From the NCBI GenBank assembly GCA_022695795.1, contig MU404077.1, positions 62,001 to 126,000 of the forward strand: DNA of 64,000 nt. The letters run 5' to 3'. The notes beneath the pieces are model-generated. The model saw only the letters and a list, made by a program, of their open reading frames with translations, ran no database searches and was not told the origin of the DNA. A program made the position numbers and the translations under genes. The stretch comes from Biscogniauxia marginata (taxonomy: Eukaryota; Ascomycota; Sordariomycetes; Xylariales; Xylariaceae). Position 1 is the first letter of the stretch; each line of letters opens with the position of its first letter. Positions 1-10,181 of the stretch are shown here, piece after piece.

Positions 1-75
1 CGCGAGGGAGCCGTTGGACGGAAGAGACACAAGGGTGCCTCTATTCCATATTCACACCGGTGCGATCATATTGTC

Positions 76-2290
76 CTACGACTCATCTTCGGTGTCGGTG
101 TTAGTCTCGCTAGTATCATCCTCCTCTTCCTCTGTACCGCTCTCATCGTCAGATTCTTCCTCCTGTCGCTTCCTTGATTTTGTTGCATCAGGGATACTAC
201 CACCCTTAAGCGCGTTCATCTGTCCAGCAATCGAATCTGATATAGGCATTAGTATAGATCTAACATCTATCAGATATGGAGACTTACCCTCTTCTGGCTC
301 ACTAATCTCATCCTCTGCAGCCATCTGCGCTGCTTTGCTAGCCTCTTCGACCGAGAGAGTGACCTCCATCTTAGTGTCGAAGCCAATATAACTATCACAT
401 ACAAGGTGCATGACGAATGTGTATTTACCAGCCTGGGGAGGCGCGGCAAATTGTGCTTTCAAGGTTTGCACATGGTATGTGGGCTTACCATCGTCGGTGA
501 ATATCGGCTTGTCGAAGGTCGTAAATGTGAACGGTGGGACTGCCATCTTGCCCTGTTTACTGTCGGACAAGAAGACATGCCATCTCGGCGAATAGTCCCG
601 GGCATAATAAGGGGCGAATGCCAGTGGCGGTGAGATAGGCTTAGGGTTCTCCTTCTTAATCACCTTACCACTAGCATCTTTGATCACCTTCTTTCGCCCT
701 AGCATCGCATCGAGATCGTCTTCAGCAGGGTCCACATCCTCAAGATCAAGCTCATCGATTTCGGGAACGTCTGTGCTTCCTGGAGGGATGAATCGGCCTT
801 TAACCACGAAAGTCACCAAGGATGATGGAATAATGAATCGTTCGCCTGTAACCTTAAAGAATACCTTCGCAACTCTGAAGTAAGGAAGCTGACGGGCGAC
901 ACTAACTGCCGTCTGGTATTGTTCCTCATTCAGAAGCCCCTTCCCGACTGCAAGACTTCGGCGTTCAGAGTCAGGCAGGTCCATAAACTGTTGGAGGGTG
1001 AGGTGCGTCTTTGAATCGCCCTCGACGGCCTTGACGACAGCTGGGGTGAAGTGAGGAAGTTGGAAAAGTGGAGACGCGTTGGGTGCGACGGCTTGGATAA
1101 GTCTTTGACTGGTAAAGAATGAAGACAGGAGAGGGGTCGTATTGCCATAGGCAAGCGAAATAGCAGTGAAGGAACGGCAGAGGGACTGTGCGATAGGCCC
1201 AACCACGTACTTGGCGCTGTTCAAAGCTGGATCATCCAACTCTACACGGCCAAGGTACGCCCACAGGAGAGCAAGAACCTTTCGCCTCACTCCGCTTTCG
1301 AGGTCTTCTAGCTTTTCCTTGTCCTTGACAGCTAGGCCGCCAGCATAGGTGGTAACCTGGCCATCGGCCAAGATTCTCGATTCAATTTTAGCAAGTCCAG
1401 ATTCGGCCTTATCTCCCTTAAGAGCATCTCGGAATTCCTTGCCGGTGCTCAGGGCAGTGATAAGATCCCCTGGGTCGATGTTGTCGGAGTACTCGCGGAA
1501 TAGATTGTTGGCGCTTTCGACCTGGACTCCCTCTTTCGTCATGCGTTGAGTGCCGTACCACCATGATCCTACATAGTAGGGGAGTAGAACTCCAAGGAGC
1601 AAGGCATATACCAACACGACGTATTTCCCGTTTCCATCCGATACGATAAACTTGGGAAGGGCGATGCCAACGCTGAACCCTTGCTTGCCGTCGGGGTGTC
1701 CATACTGAATGTAGTTGTTCCGGACCTCCTCGTCGGTGAGCGCCTGGTACGCCTTGGTGAGCTCAACCCACTTGTCATTCAGTGACTCGGCAGTCTCGTT
1801 CTTGGCCGGGTCCGGTCGAATCTTATCAGGGTGAAACTTGACACCAAGTTTCCTGTAGTGGGATTTGATCTGCTTCTCGGTGGCTGACTGTAGAGAAAGT
1901 CACATTAGTAATTATCCTCAGGCGACTGCGCAATTTCTCCTTACGCACCTCAGATATTCCTAGGATGTCGTAGGGATTCCACAGCTTGGCTACCGTGCGT
2001 TGGGTGGTGAGGATGAGGTATATCATGCCAGCCATGGTTGCCCATCCTATCAGTACGACGATTGCGCGCTTGATCTTGCGCTGTCTTCGCTTTTGCGCAG
2101 CACGTTGCGCCTGTACCAGGTCGGCATGTTCAGTCTTGTACGAAGTCTGAATGCGGGGTGCCAGGGCTTCAGCATCTGTCGAGGGTGCAAGGAGACTGTA
2201 GGTCAAGGGCAGGGTGATGATTGTAGACAAGGTGAAGATGAAGAACGGGTAGAATTGGCCCTGCTCGTCGTAAGAGTAGTCTGAACTCAT
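76..2290 (-). CDS. SEC63: Sec63, J-domain subunit of the ER protein translocon
   Basis: Two exons, 2290-1949 and 1887-76, joined across a 61-nt intron (1948-1888, donor GTGCGT, acceptor CTACAG), give 717 residues. Seen: hydrophobic segments at about 13-34 and 76-95, a J domain from Trp104 to about 170 with the HPD triad at 133-135, a third hydrophobic segment at about 203-223, a long Brl-type region, and a very acidic C-terminus rich in Asp, Glu, Ser and Thr. This order (two TM helices, lumenal J domain, third TM, cytosolic Brl domain, acidic tail) is that of yeast Sec63, which recruits the lumenal Hsp70 Kar2/BiP to the Sec61 channel for post-translational import. The intron falls inside the J domain, between the strand before helix I and helix I. 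The start is the first ATG of the open exon. The C-terminal acidic tail is a known CK2 phosphorylation region in yeast; its role here is inferred. Confidence 0.95.
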
Positions 2291-3006
2291 GGTGCAGACG
2301 TGCCCTACAACAGGGTCTTCCTAAATAATTGGGTTCGCAGAATGCGTGCTAGATGATGGGAAAACGGTCGTCGACGAAAGAAGGAGAAAACCCGGTCGGG
2401 TTGAATAGGCTTTTAAATTTAGCACACGCTGAAGCAAGCTGTTCAGAGGGCTGCACATGGATGGATGAATCGTGGCCTTCTAATAAATGGATGAATGGCA
2501 ACAGGTAGAATTCCCGTCTTTATCGATAACAACAATGTGGCTGGCTTATCCAATGTGGCTTACATGTACGTACTTTAATATGGGTCTACCACCATACCTA
2601 GGTACCTACGTACAAGGTATGTAGGTATGTACTTGTGTCGTTCAAAGTGAATGGCACCTACCTTACGTAGGTAGTTATTTTTAAGAAAACGCATTTAGGT
2701 ATTGTCTAGTACGGATCTACTTACAGATAGGCTACCTAATTTACACGTTTTGTTGTTGATTAGGTAGTCTTGTAATTTGGTAACGTATTCAACATCGTCG
2801 CTTATGTGATCTGCTACTATACTATAATCCAGCATGCTGATCAAGTTCTACAGTGCAGGTATATACAACCTCGGAACCGCCATACCCTGCGCAGCCAGAA
2901 CCTGTCTCCAGCATCAAATTGTCTCTATCTTTCTATTATAGGCAAATAAATCGTTTTACGCCGTATTCCTACGGCGAAACTGCTTTTAAACGCATCACCT
3001 TCAGAT
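2291..3006. other. Intergenic: SEC63 promoter side and STE14 3-prime trailer
   Basis: No coding potential seen. AT-rich, with a dense patch of TAGGTA/TACCTA hexamers at about 2580-2680, including a palindromic run around CCTAGGTACCTACGTAC. It should contain the SEC63 5-prime leader and the STE14 3-prime UTR. Confidence 0.6.
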
Positions 3007-3909
3007 TCAGATGAAGGGCATCAGCGTCCCAACCCTCTTCTTGTAATCGGCGTATTCCTCTTCGAAGAAGCGGCCGAGCAACGTCTCTTCGTGTTTTATT
3101 CTTGCCGAGAAGAACTTCCACAGCACGATTGTGTAGGCGACAAAGCAGATCGGATTTCCGAGTACTATCTGGGTACCCACCCCCCAGTAGAAAAAGCCGA
3201 AGTACGCCGGGTGTCGCATGAGCGAATAGAGACCGGTAGTTATGAGGACGTGGGTGTCCTTCTTCCGATGTTGAATAGTATGATTGAAGGACTGGCCTGC
3301 CTGAGCCATGGCTGCACTGCGAACAAACTGCCCGACGAATACCAATATGAACCCTAGGAGCAGAAGGACGTGGCCACTATAAAACGGTGCCCACGAGCGG
3401 GTCGGAAATAGGAGCTTCGTCAACAGGCACTCAAGTGATGCAGACACGTGGGCGATCGCATAGGCCGGCCAGTTCGCCGTGAGAAGAAAGGAGCCGATAT
3501 TGGCGACGGGAGTGTTGTATTTCGCCGTCGTCCAGAACTCCAAAAAGTGGAAAGTCGATAGCGCTCCAATAAAAAACGGCAGGCGCCACAAGGGAGAAGA
3601 GGTGAGAAGGAGGGTTAGAACCATAGACGTAACGGATAAAGCGAGAGCGATGCCGAGGCAGAAGGACCGAAGCGCGATACCCTCGAGGGACTTTGCCTGG
3701 CCAGGAAAGTAGGGCTTGTCAGGCGATACCCGAGCGCTCTGGACAATGGGACTATGAATCGGAAGCTCGTTAGCACTTTTGTCTGTTGCGCCAGTGCTGG
3801 TGAAGTCAAGATGCGCCAGCGAGGGACGACGACGGCTACGGGAGCCGGTCGCCCACGACGCGGACTCTTCATGCTCCTGCAGAGAGGCAAGAGGCGAGTT
3901 TGGTGGCAT
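3007..3909 (-). CDS. STE14: Protein-S-isoprenylcysteine O-methyltransferase (Ste14/ICMT)
   Basis: A single exon encodes 300 residues. The protein methylates the carboxyl group of the C-terminal isoprenylcysteine of CAAX proteins (Ras, Rho GTPases, a-factor pheromone), using S-adenosylmethionine, in the ER membrane. Seen: a polar N-terminus of about 85 residues, then several hydrophobic helices, then the ICMT signature region with GLYSLMRHPAYFGFF followed by a hydrophobic segment and an E-E-x-x-L-x-x-x-F pattern near the C-terminus. The RHP..GF and paired Glu residues are the conserved SAM/active-site region of the family. The N-terminal extension is longer than in yeast Ste14 (about 239 aa), as is usual in filamentous fungi. 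Start chosen as the first ATG; no intron signal was needed. The divergent neighbour is the acetyltransferase at 4888. Confidence 0.93.
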   Translation of the reverse strand: MPPNSPLASLQEHEESASWATGSRSRRRPSLAHLDFTSTGATDKSANELPIHSPIVQSARVSPDKPYFPGQAKSLEGIALRSFCLGIALALSVTSMVLTLLLTSSPLWRLPFFIGALSTFHFLEFWTTAKYNTPVANIGSFLLTANWPAYAIAHVSASLECLLTKLLFPTRSWAPFYSGHVLLLLGFILVFVGQFVRSAAMAQAGQSFNHTIQHRKKDTHVLITTGLYSLMRHPAYFGFFYWGVGTQIVLGNPICFVAYTIVLWKFFSARIKHEETLLGRFFEEEYADYKKRVGTLMPFI

Positions 3910-4887
3910 GTTCAGCAGTTAAGAGGCCGTATGCGTAGAATAAAGGCGCTAGAGGAGCGTTGACTGGACGAGGTCACAAGAATGGAGATGCCCGTGATTG
4001 AAGGAGCGCAGTTTATCTTGCAGGGAAAGCTAGCACCAGGAGGATGATAGAAAGAGACATACCTATCCGGCGGAGACTCCATTGTTCCCCCAATTTTTTG
4101 TTATATCAAATGCTCTGTGTACTTAGGGAACAAAGACAAAGAAGTCCGATGACTGTCCCCCATGGTTCGTACTACCTATGTCGAGGCGCAAAATGTGTTG
4201 GGGGTTTGGTTGTTTTGTCCTGTTTTAGAGTGACGAAATGGGACCTAAGCTAGACTTCTGGACCCTTGAAATCCCCAGGCGGTAAGCGGTGGCAGAGACG
4301 AAATACCCTTGAAAGGCTAACAAGAGAGTCCCCGCCTACCGGTAGCTAACCTACCTGTGATCTCTAGCGTCTACCTACTGCTCGGGTACGTAGTCGTAGG
4401 TACTTACAGATACCTACCTTACACTGGAACAAAATAGACTCAACCTTAAGTTGTACAGCAACCTACCTACATACCTGTCAGTGGAGATAAAACCGGCACG
4501 GTAACTCTGCCGTAGCAACCGACCCGTTCTCCACCAAACTCGCGAGTAGATGTGATTCATGGCTACGTTGGCAACCCATGACTCCATTGGATTAGCTGGG
4601 GGAGCACAATGGCTGGATGGAATCTGAGGTATGTTAGTTCCGACAGTAGCTCCGCCTAGACCTACATGGTGGGGGTCCCATCTGTAAGACAGAGGTAGTG
4701 TAGTATAAATGCATAGTAAACCCAAAGTAGGTAATATCGTAATTAAGTCGCTGCCTATACAAGTGATAATTTTCACAGCCTTCACTGCATCCTTTCTTCT
4801 TGAAGTACTTAGGTAGATTTAAATAGTGCTTAAACAGTGAGGTCGCATAAATTTTTAGATTTATATTATCAGCAGCCAACAGTCGAA
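3910..4887. other. Divergent promoter region between STE14 and the acetyltransferase
   Basis: No supportable gene. Contains a cluster of TACCTA/TAGGTA hexamers at about 4330-4480. Short ORFs on both strands match nothing I know and have no codon pattern. Confidence 0.55.
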
Positions 4888-5717
4888 ATGGTTCTACGAT
4901 CAGTTCACCCAACCGAGAACAGGCGACGCATGGAGAACGGGGAGCTCTATTTTTGCTTCACTCCTGACCTTATAGCTGATCGCCAAAGATGCCGGCAAGC
5001 ATATGTCGAGTTCAACAATGCTGGAAACAGCGCCGAAAGTGTCCCCAGACGCCGACTGGTAGAGCTGTTTCAAAGGTGGGAACCCGATATCCATCTAGCC
5101 TATCTTCACATTTACGTCTGACGTTTATCGTATAGGATTCTAAATGACACAACACCTCTCCCTCCACCGGCGCCCACGTCTACGGAAGACGAGGACTTAT
5201 TCGCGGACTGGGTTTGGTGCGACGGCCCCATAAAGATGGATTATGGATACAACGTCAAGTATTTAAGGCTCTCCCCTAAGCTCCACTGTTAGCGAATACT
5301 AAAGATCGCAGGTTCGGGAAGAACTGTTACGTGAACTGCAATTCAACCTGGGTTGACACAAGCCTCATAACTGTGGGCGCTCGAACTCTCATTGGCCCCA
5401 ACTGCTCCTTCTACTCTGGCACCCATCCTACGGACCCCAGGGTCCGCAATGGAACAAACGGCCCTGAAAACGGGGCCCCGATCACGATTGGTGAAGACTG
5501 CTGGTTTGGTGGGAATTGTATCGTTCTTCCCGGCGTGACTATCGGTCGAGGTTGTACCATCGGCGCCGGAAGTGTGGTAACCAAAGATATACCCCCCTTC
5601 ATGGTCGCATGTGGCAATCCAGCAAGAGTTTTAAGACCAATTCGAGAGGTGCCTCCCGAGGAGCTACCGCCGGGATATGTAGCACCGGCAGACATCCCTA
5701 CCTCCGAAGCAGTATAA
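4888..5717 (+). CDS. Maltose/galactoside-type sugar O-acetyltransferase (left-handed beta-helix)
   Basis: Three exons, 4888-5075, 5136-5258 and 5312-5717, with introns of 60 and 53 nt, give 238 residues. Family knowledge: these enzymes move acetyl from acetyl-CoA to a sugar hydroxyl as homotrimers. Seen: an N-terminal Mac domain (MENGELYFCFTPDLIADR, then an N-N-A-G and PRRRLVELF stretch), then hexapeptide repeats of the left-handed parallel beta-helix, with N-STW-D, ITVGARTLIGPNCSFYSGTHP (catalytic His in GTHP), GEDCWFGGNCIVLPGV and IGAGSVVTKDIP, ending in GNPARV. Splicing restores the continuous pattern YGYNVKFGKNCYVN expected at exon 2-3. The exact sugar is unknown. Similar genes are widespread in Pezizomycotina and close to bacterial maa/nodL enzymes; the introns argue against recent transfer. 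Its stop lies 6 bp from that of the convergent TMEM170-like gene. Confidence 0.93.
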
Positions 5718-5723
5718 AAAGCT

Positions 5724-6291
5724 TCATAGACCTCCCTGAATAGTGAAGGATGAGACAATAAGAATCAAGACATTAATCCAGCCCCAGATAAAGGGTATCC
5801 ATGTCGATATCTCGTAGCATCCTGCAATGTAGACGGCACCGAGGCTGAAGACGTAAGTTAGCATCCGAGAAACTCGAAGCTGGGGGGAGGTTGCGCACAT
5901 TGCCCCGACAATACTCCCAGCAACTAAGGCCTCAACTCCTGCTATGGCAAAGTAGATTATCGGGACTGCCACGAGATACTTCCATACCGATCTCCGCTTC
6001 CCGACTTGCATTAACAGGGCGACTCCGGTGGCGCCTAGGTGGAAGAGAGCATAGAGGATGAGTGTCCAGAGCAGAGTGAAGCGCCATGAGTCAAAGATAG
6101 AATATAGGGCGCAGTCTGTGGACTCGGGCGGCCAGCAGAGGGATGGGAAGCTGGGGCTGCGGTAGCCGTCAGGGGGGTAATCTTGACAGTTATCGCTGCA
6201 TGGGGCAGGGGTTAGTTTGTCCAGGTTTATTCAAACTCGACTTAGACGGCCGATGTTAGGAGTTTTCAATGACATACGGTCGGGTGGCCAT
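5724..6291 (-). CDS. TMEM170-family small integral membrane protein
   Basis: Two exons, a 14-nt first exon 6291-6278 and 6195-5724, joined across an 82-nt intron (6277-6196, donor GTATGT, branch CTAAC, acceptor TGCAG), give 161 residues starting MATRPDNCQDYPPDGYRSPS. Seen: a short polar N-terminus and about four hydrophobic segments (near residues 38-60, 70-95, 105-125 and 130-150), ending WGWINVLILIVSSFTIQGGL. This layout matches the TMEM170 family, whose animal members shape ER and nuclear-envelope membranes; the fungal role is untested. The tiny first exon explains why a simple ORF scan would start at an internal Met (6011). The model rests on splice consensus plus an intact frame. Convergent and nearly overlapping with the acetyltransferase gene; divergent from PEX8. 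Confidence 0.85.
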
Positions 6292-6827
6292 CTGGCCTCC
6301 AATACTCAGGATGGCCGATTAGCTTAGGTAGGTAGCTATAGCCAACTTGTAGCAGGTGAAGGTGTTTAAGTGTGTATATAGATGTATATGCGAAGAGCAG
6401 CCACTGGTAGGTAGGTAATTTATTAATTGACAGGCGTCAGGGAAGCTTGGGCACAGTATTACATAAGTAGCCTAACCCCCCTAAGTTAATGCTAGGTACT
6501 TAGCGGCCGACCGGGGTCCGGGTTGGAGAAGCTTGGACGTGTTGGAGCTTGAGGTCCTGCACGTCGTAAAGAGTGGGTACTCAAGTACCTGTAGCAGGTT
6601 TCATTCGTGGTTCGTGCCGCGGCAAAACTGCAGCCCAATCCGCCATCAACATCCCATCTTTCTCTTCACCTTACATCCTCAACGGGCACCGGTGGACAGT
6701 CGAGCTAATCGCGATTGCAGAACTGTCGATTTGATCGGCATTGCCTCCCAGGTCCTTGCAAACAATGGTCTAAAAGGGTGGCATTGTCCGTGGTATTGAA
6801 CGCTAGGGTTCTTCTGGGAATAGGAAA
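6292..6827. promoter_or_regulatory. Divergent promoter between TMEM170-like gene and PEX8
   Basis: A 536-bp head-to-head gap. Several TAGGTA-type hexamers at about 6325-6500; no TATA box in a convincing position. No coding feature. Confidence 0.5.
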
Positions 6828-9095
6828 ATGCCTGCCGACCGCTTGTTGACGACGGTCCTGCGGGCCTACCACGACCCATCCAACCCGGCCGAGACCGATA
6901 ACATCTTCGCCTCGACTAATGCCCTCCTGACGAACCTGAACAACCCTCTCAACCTGTCGCTCCTTACGTCGCATTTCCTGACGGCCCGCGCAATATGGCA
7001 GGTCCCCGACGGCTTGCGCACTTGTCTGCGTGTCATGAGCATCTACAACACCGCCGCCATCCGTGTGCGCAAAAACGAGCTAGACAATGCGAAACTCCCC
7101 GCCGGGCAGCTCCCGGTCGGGAGCCGTGTCCGTGCCGATGAATGGGCACGTGCTATCGCGAAAGGCTTGGATGAGAGGTCCAATAGATGGCAGCATGTAC
7201 TGGTCCTAACCGGTGTCCTCATGGGCATGGAAGGCGAGCAGAGAAGGTCTTTATCCTGGACCTTACGCTCGACTGTAGAACATGCTGTTGCTACGGCTTC
7301 CAACTTGGCATTGCAAGATCCAATACGCGCCGGCCCATTGGGCAAAGGTGCTGTCGTCCTCGCCTTGACATATGCGTTCCCGCTACTATCCGAGTCGTCT
7401 AAACAAACGCTGAACTACAATCTACTACTACCAGCTATTACGGAAGCAATGTTCGGTGATGAAGGATTTCAGTACGGTGATTTCATCTTAACCATCACTG
7501 GCGACGTGGCACCAGAAAGAAATATCACCTGGCGTCCAAATGCGCCGTCCGTTACCAGGCTTCAAACGTTGGAGTCTCGGCCCCTCTCGCAGAACATGGG
7601 CCCCTTATCGCGGCTCGCCGGTTTCGCTATCCAACATGCCACAGAATCTGACATTGTTCTCCAAGCCCAAGATGAGTTATTGGCCTTCACGACCGGCCTA
7701 TTGGACAAATGGGAACACTGCCCACTTTCAAGCATTGATCTATCAGTTGAAGCTAGGATTCTTTCGTCCGAGATACGTCAGGGGCCCTGGCCAATGCTCT
7801 GGCAGCTATTCAAGAAGATCATGTACACAGTCGTGGCAACACTACAGCCCCTCGTGGGCCGGTCTCTGCTTGACCTGAATCTACGAAACGACATGGTCGC
7901 CCCCTCAGTCGCTCTAAAATCGTTACGCATACTACGCAATCTGTCTTTCATATCCACACGTCAAGGTGCCGGTACCTTTCAGGTCTATACTTTCACTTAT
8001 CTTACTTCGCTTGACATTATTACAAGATACCCTGACGCCTGTATTGCCTTCCTGCAAGAAATCAACGTCCCGCTCCCTCAGACGAATAGTATACCGTCCC
8101 CCGTACACCAGGCCCTTACGCTCTTCTACCTTAATACCGCCGAGCACCTTCCGCTCTCCCTACCCACGCCAGCCTGTGAGGACTTGATCGTCACGCCCGC
8201 GACCGCACTCATATCACCTAACTCTTGGCTCACATTGCCCGGAAATACCAACCCCCCATCAGCCCTGACGCTCGAGCTCTTCGAGACGGCGCACTCCTGC
8301 GTGCTCGCCGTACTCTCGTGCCCACAGCATGGCCGCCTAACAGTCTCGCTAATCCCTTTCTATGTTGATGCGTTGCTAGCCTCGTTCCCTTCGCGCATTT
8401 CCCCGCGCCAGTTCCGCCTCGCCTTCCGCACAGTTATGCAGATCGTAAGCCCGCCCTTCCCCATCGCATCGACTCATCCAGAGCTCTCCGAGACCCTGCT
8501 TGAAATGCTGCAGTACCACGCCGTCGAGGGAGGCGCCTCCACGCACCCACTCCCGCAGGGAGGCGCTATCGCCGCAACCGCTGGTGGTGGTTCAAACGGT
8601 CTTCAGTCTCAGCCTCGTGTTCAGACGGAAGAGGAGCAGCAACCTATCTCAGAACAAACCACCCTCGTCCTTGCCCTTATCGACGCTCTGCCCTATCTCC
8701 CGCTACACATCCTGGAAGAGTGGCTCTCGCGCACGGCCGAGACCTTGAACGCTATACCCGACACTCGCATGCGCGACCTCGCGCGCCGGCGGTTCTGGGA
8801 CGTCCTCGTCAGCGGCGAGATGGACGTCGAACGCGCGGCCTTGGGCGTGGCGTGGTGGGGAACAAACGGCGGCCGCGAGATGGTCATGCTGGGTCACGGT
8901 CGCAGGCCCGGCGGCGGCAGTGGTCGGGCGAAGCGGAGAATCAAAGAAGGGACGGGGTTCGGGGGCGGGGATAGGGTTATCGAGGGGAGGCATGGGGGCG
9001 GGGAGAGGAGCGACGAGGGGTTCATGATGAGCGGTGCGCTTACCACACAGCAGGGGGGTGGAGAGAGAGAGGTGAGGAGCGAGAGCAAGTTATAA
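6828..9095 (+). CDS. PEX8: Peroxin Pex8, intraperoxisomal matrix-protein import factor
   Basis: One uninterrupted exon encodes 755 residues. In fungi Pex8 sits on the inner face of the peroxisomal membrane and links the docking (Pex13/14/17) and RING (Pex2/10/12) complexes, helping cargo release from Pex5. Seen: start MPADRLLTTVLRAYHDPSNP, a long helical and leucine-rich body without membrane segments, a low-complexity Gly/Arg-rich stretch from about residue 690, and a C-terminal SKL, the canonical type 1 peroxisomal targeting signal. A terminal SKL on a protein of 700-750 residues is typical of fungal Pex8. The identification rests on my recollection of the N-terminus in related fungi plus the SKL, so I am fairly but not fully sure. 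The Gly/Arg-rich linker just before SKL is more variable than the rest. An AAATAAA run at about 9364 could serve polyadenylation. Confidence 0.85.
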   Translation: MPADRLLTTVLRAYHDPSNPAETDNIFASTNALLTNLNNPLNLSLLTSHFLTARAIWQVPDGLRTCLRVMSIYNTAAIRVRKNELDNAKLPAGQLPVGSRVRADEWARAIAKGLDERSNRWQHVLVLTGVLMGMEGEQRRSLSWTLRSTVEHAVATASNLALQDPIRAGPLGKGAVVLALTYAFPLLSESSKQTLNYNLLLPAITEAMFGDEGFQYGDFILTITGDVAPERNITWRPNAPSVTRLQTLESRPLSQNMGPLSRLAGFAIQHATESDIVLQAQDELLAFTTGLLDKWEHCPLSSIDLSVEARILSSEIRQGPWPMLWQLFKKIMYTVVATLQPLVGRSLLDLNLRNDMVAPSVALKSLRILRNLSFISTRQGAGTFQVYTFTYLTSLDIITRYPDACIAFLQEINVPLPQTNSIPSPVHQALTLFYLNTAEHLPLSLPTPACEDLIVTPATALISPNSWLTLPGNTNPPSALTLELFETAHSCVLAVLSCPQHGRLTVSLIPFYVDALLASFPSRISPRQFRLAFRTVMQIVSPPFPIASTHPELSETLLEMLQYHAVEGGASTHPLPQGGAIAATAGGGSNGLQSQPRVQTEEEQQPISEQTTLVLALIDALPYLPLHILEEWLSRTAETLNAIPDTRMRDLARRRFWDVLVSGEMDVERAALGVAWWGTNGGREMVMLGHGRRPGGGSGRAKRRIKEGTGFGGGDRVIEGRHGGGERSDEGFMMSGALTTQQGGGEREVRSESKL

Positions 9096-10181
9096 GACGA
9101 GGCCGAGGTACGTAAGAACCTATTAGAGAGATAGATAGTACGCGGGGGAGAGGGGCGCGGGGGGCTCATGAGAGTAATGAGATAATGACGAAGGAAACCG
9201 GGAGACAAGGACGAACAAAAAAAAACTATGTGTTTCTTGAGTTGTTGAAGGGGAAAATGGGGGGATATGATACCGGACTTGGGTTTGTTTTTTGAAGTAT
9301 TGGAAAATAATTCAACCTACAATGTATATGTTTGATATGTTATATATACAAGTAAATTTAGTGAAATAAAAAGATATTTATATAAAGTATGAATATTATG
9401 AAGGCAAATTAAATCAGGGGCTTAAAAGGGAAAGGTGAAAACGATAAAACAAAATGTTAAATAACCCAAGAGGAAGTTAGTATTACGAATTAAGGACAAC
9501 GAACATTATACGCACCTATACATATAAACAAATATATGTGTCTATAATGTTATACTCCCAATACCAAATTCAAGTCCCTTATACCATATGCCACATACCA
9601 CATATCACATACCACCCCAATTCAACACAGACATCACATCACATCACATCACAATCACCAAATCCAACCAGTATCAACACCAACGCAAAGCGTCTATTTC
9701 TCTTTTCACCGAGACACCACCCGGCCTACCCCTTAATATTTATATACACTCACTCACTTAGGACCTATCAATAAAGGTATTACTCTTTACCTGTTCCCGG
9801 CCCTTGACTCCCTTCCCCTCCTCAATATTGTGGTTTCCTATACTTTCCTATTGCGAAAGCTCAGGGGAAAAAAAAGAAACCAGTACCATCTATTTCCATG
9901 TCCGCCAAAAACCAAGTTTCGTTTAATGACCTGACCCGACTTCCCTAATACCAGACATTGTTTGTTGTTCAAAGTCATTCAAAGTCCATAGTTACCAAAT
10001 GCCAATCCCGTGATATCTCATCAGAGCCGTCGAAGGCAAAAGAGGAAAAAGAGAAAAGGGGCAAAGAGACGCCCGACTATAACCTACGCCAACCTATGCA
10101 ATAACCGAATCATTTATTTTCTTCCAGGCACTGAGCCTTCAATGTGTTTAAGGAGAGAAGGTTAAGACCGCGTCATGCCCT
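9096..10181. other. Convergent intergenic region, PEX8 and zinc-transporter trailers
   Basis: AT-rich (especially 9290-9560), no supportable gene. Holds an ACATC pentamer repeat (9631-9653), CACATACCA-like near-repeats just before it, and putative polyadenylation signals of both flanking genes. Confidence 0.55.
9631..9653. repeat. (ACATC)n microsatellite
   Basis: Four and a half tandem copies of ACATC in the gap between PEX8 and the zinc transporter. Confidence 0.9.
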
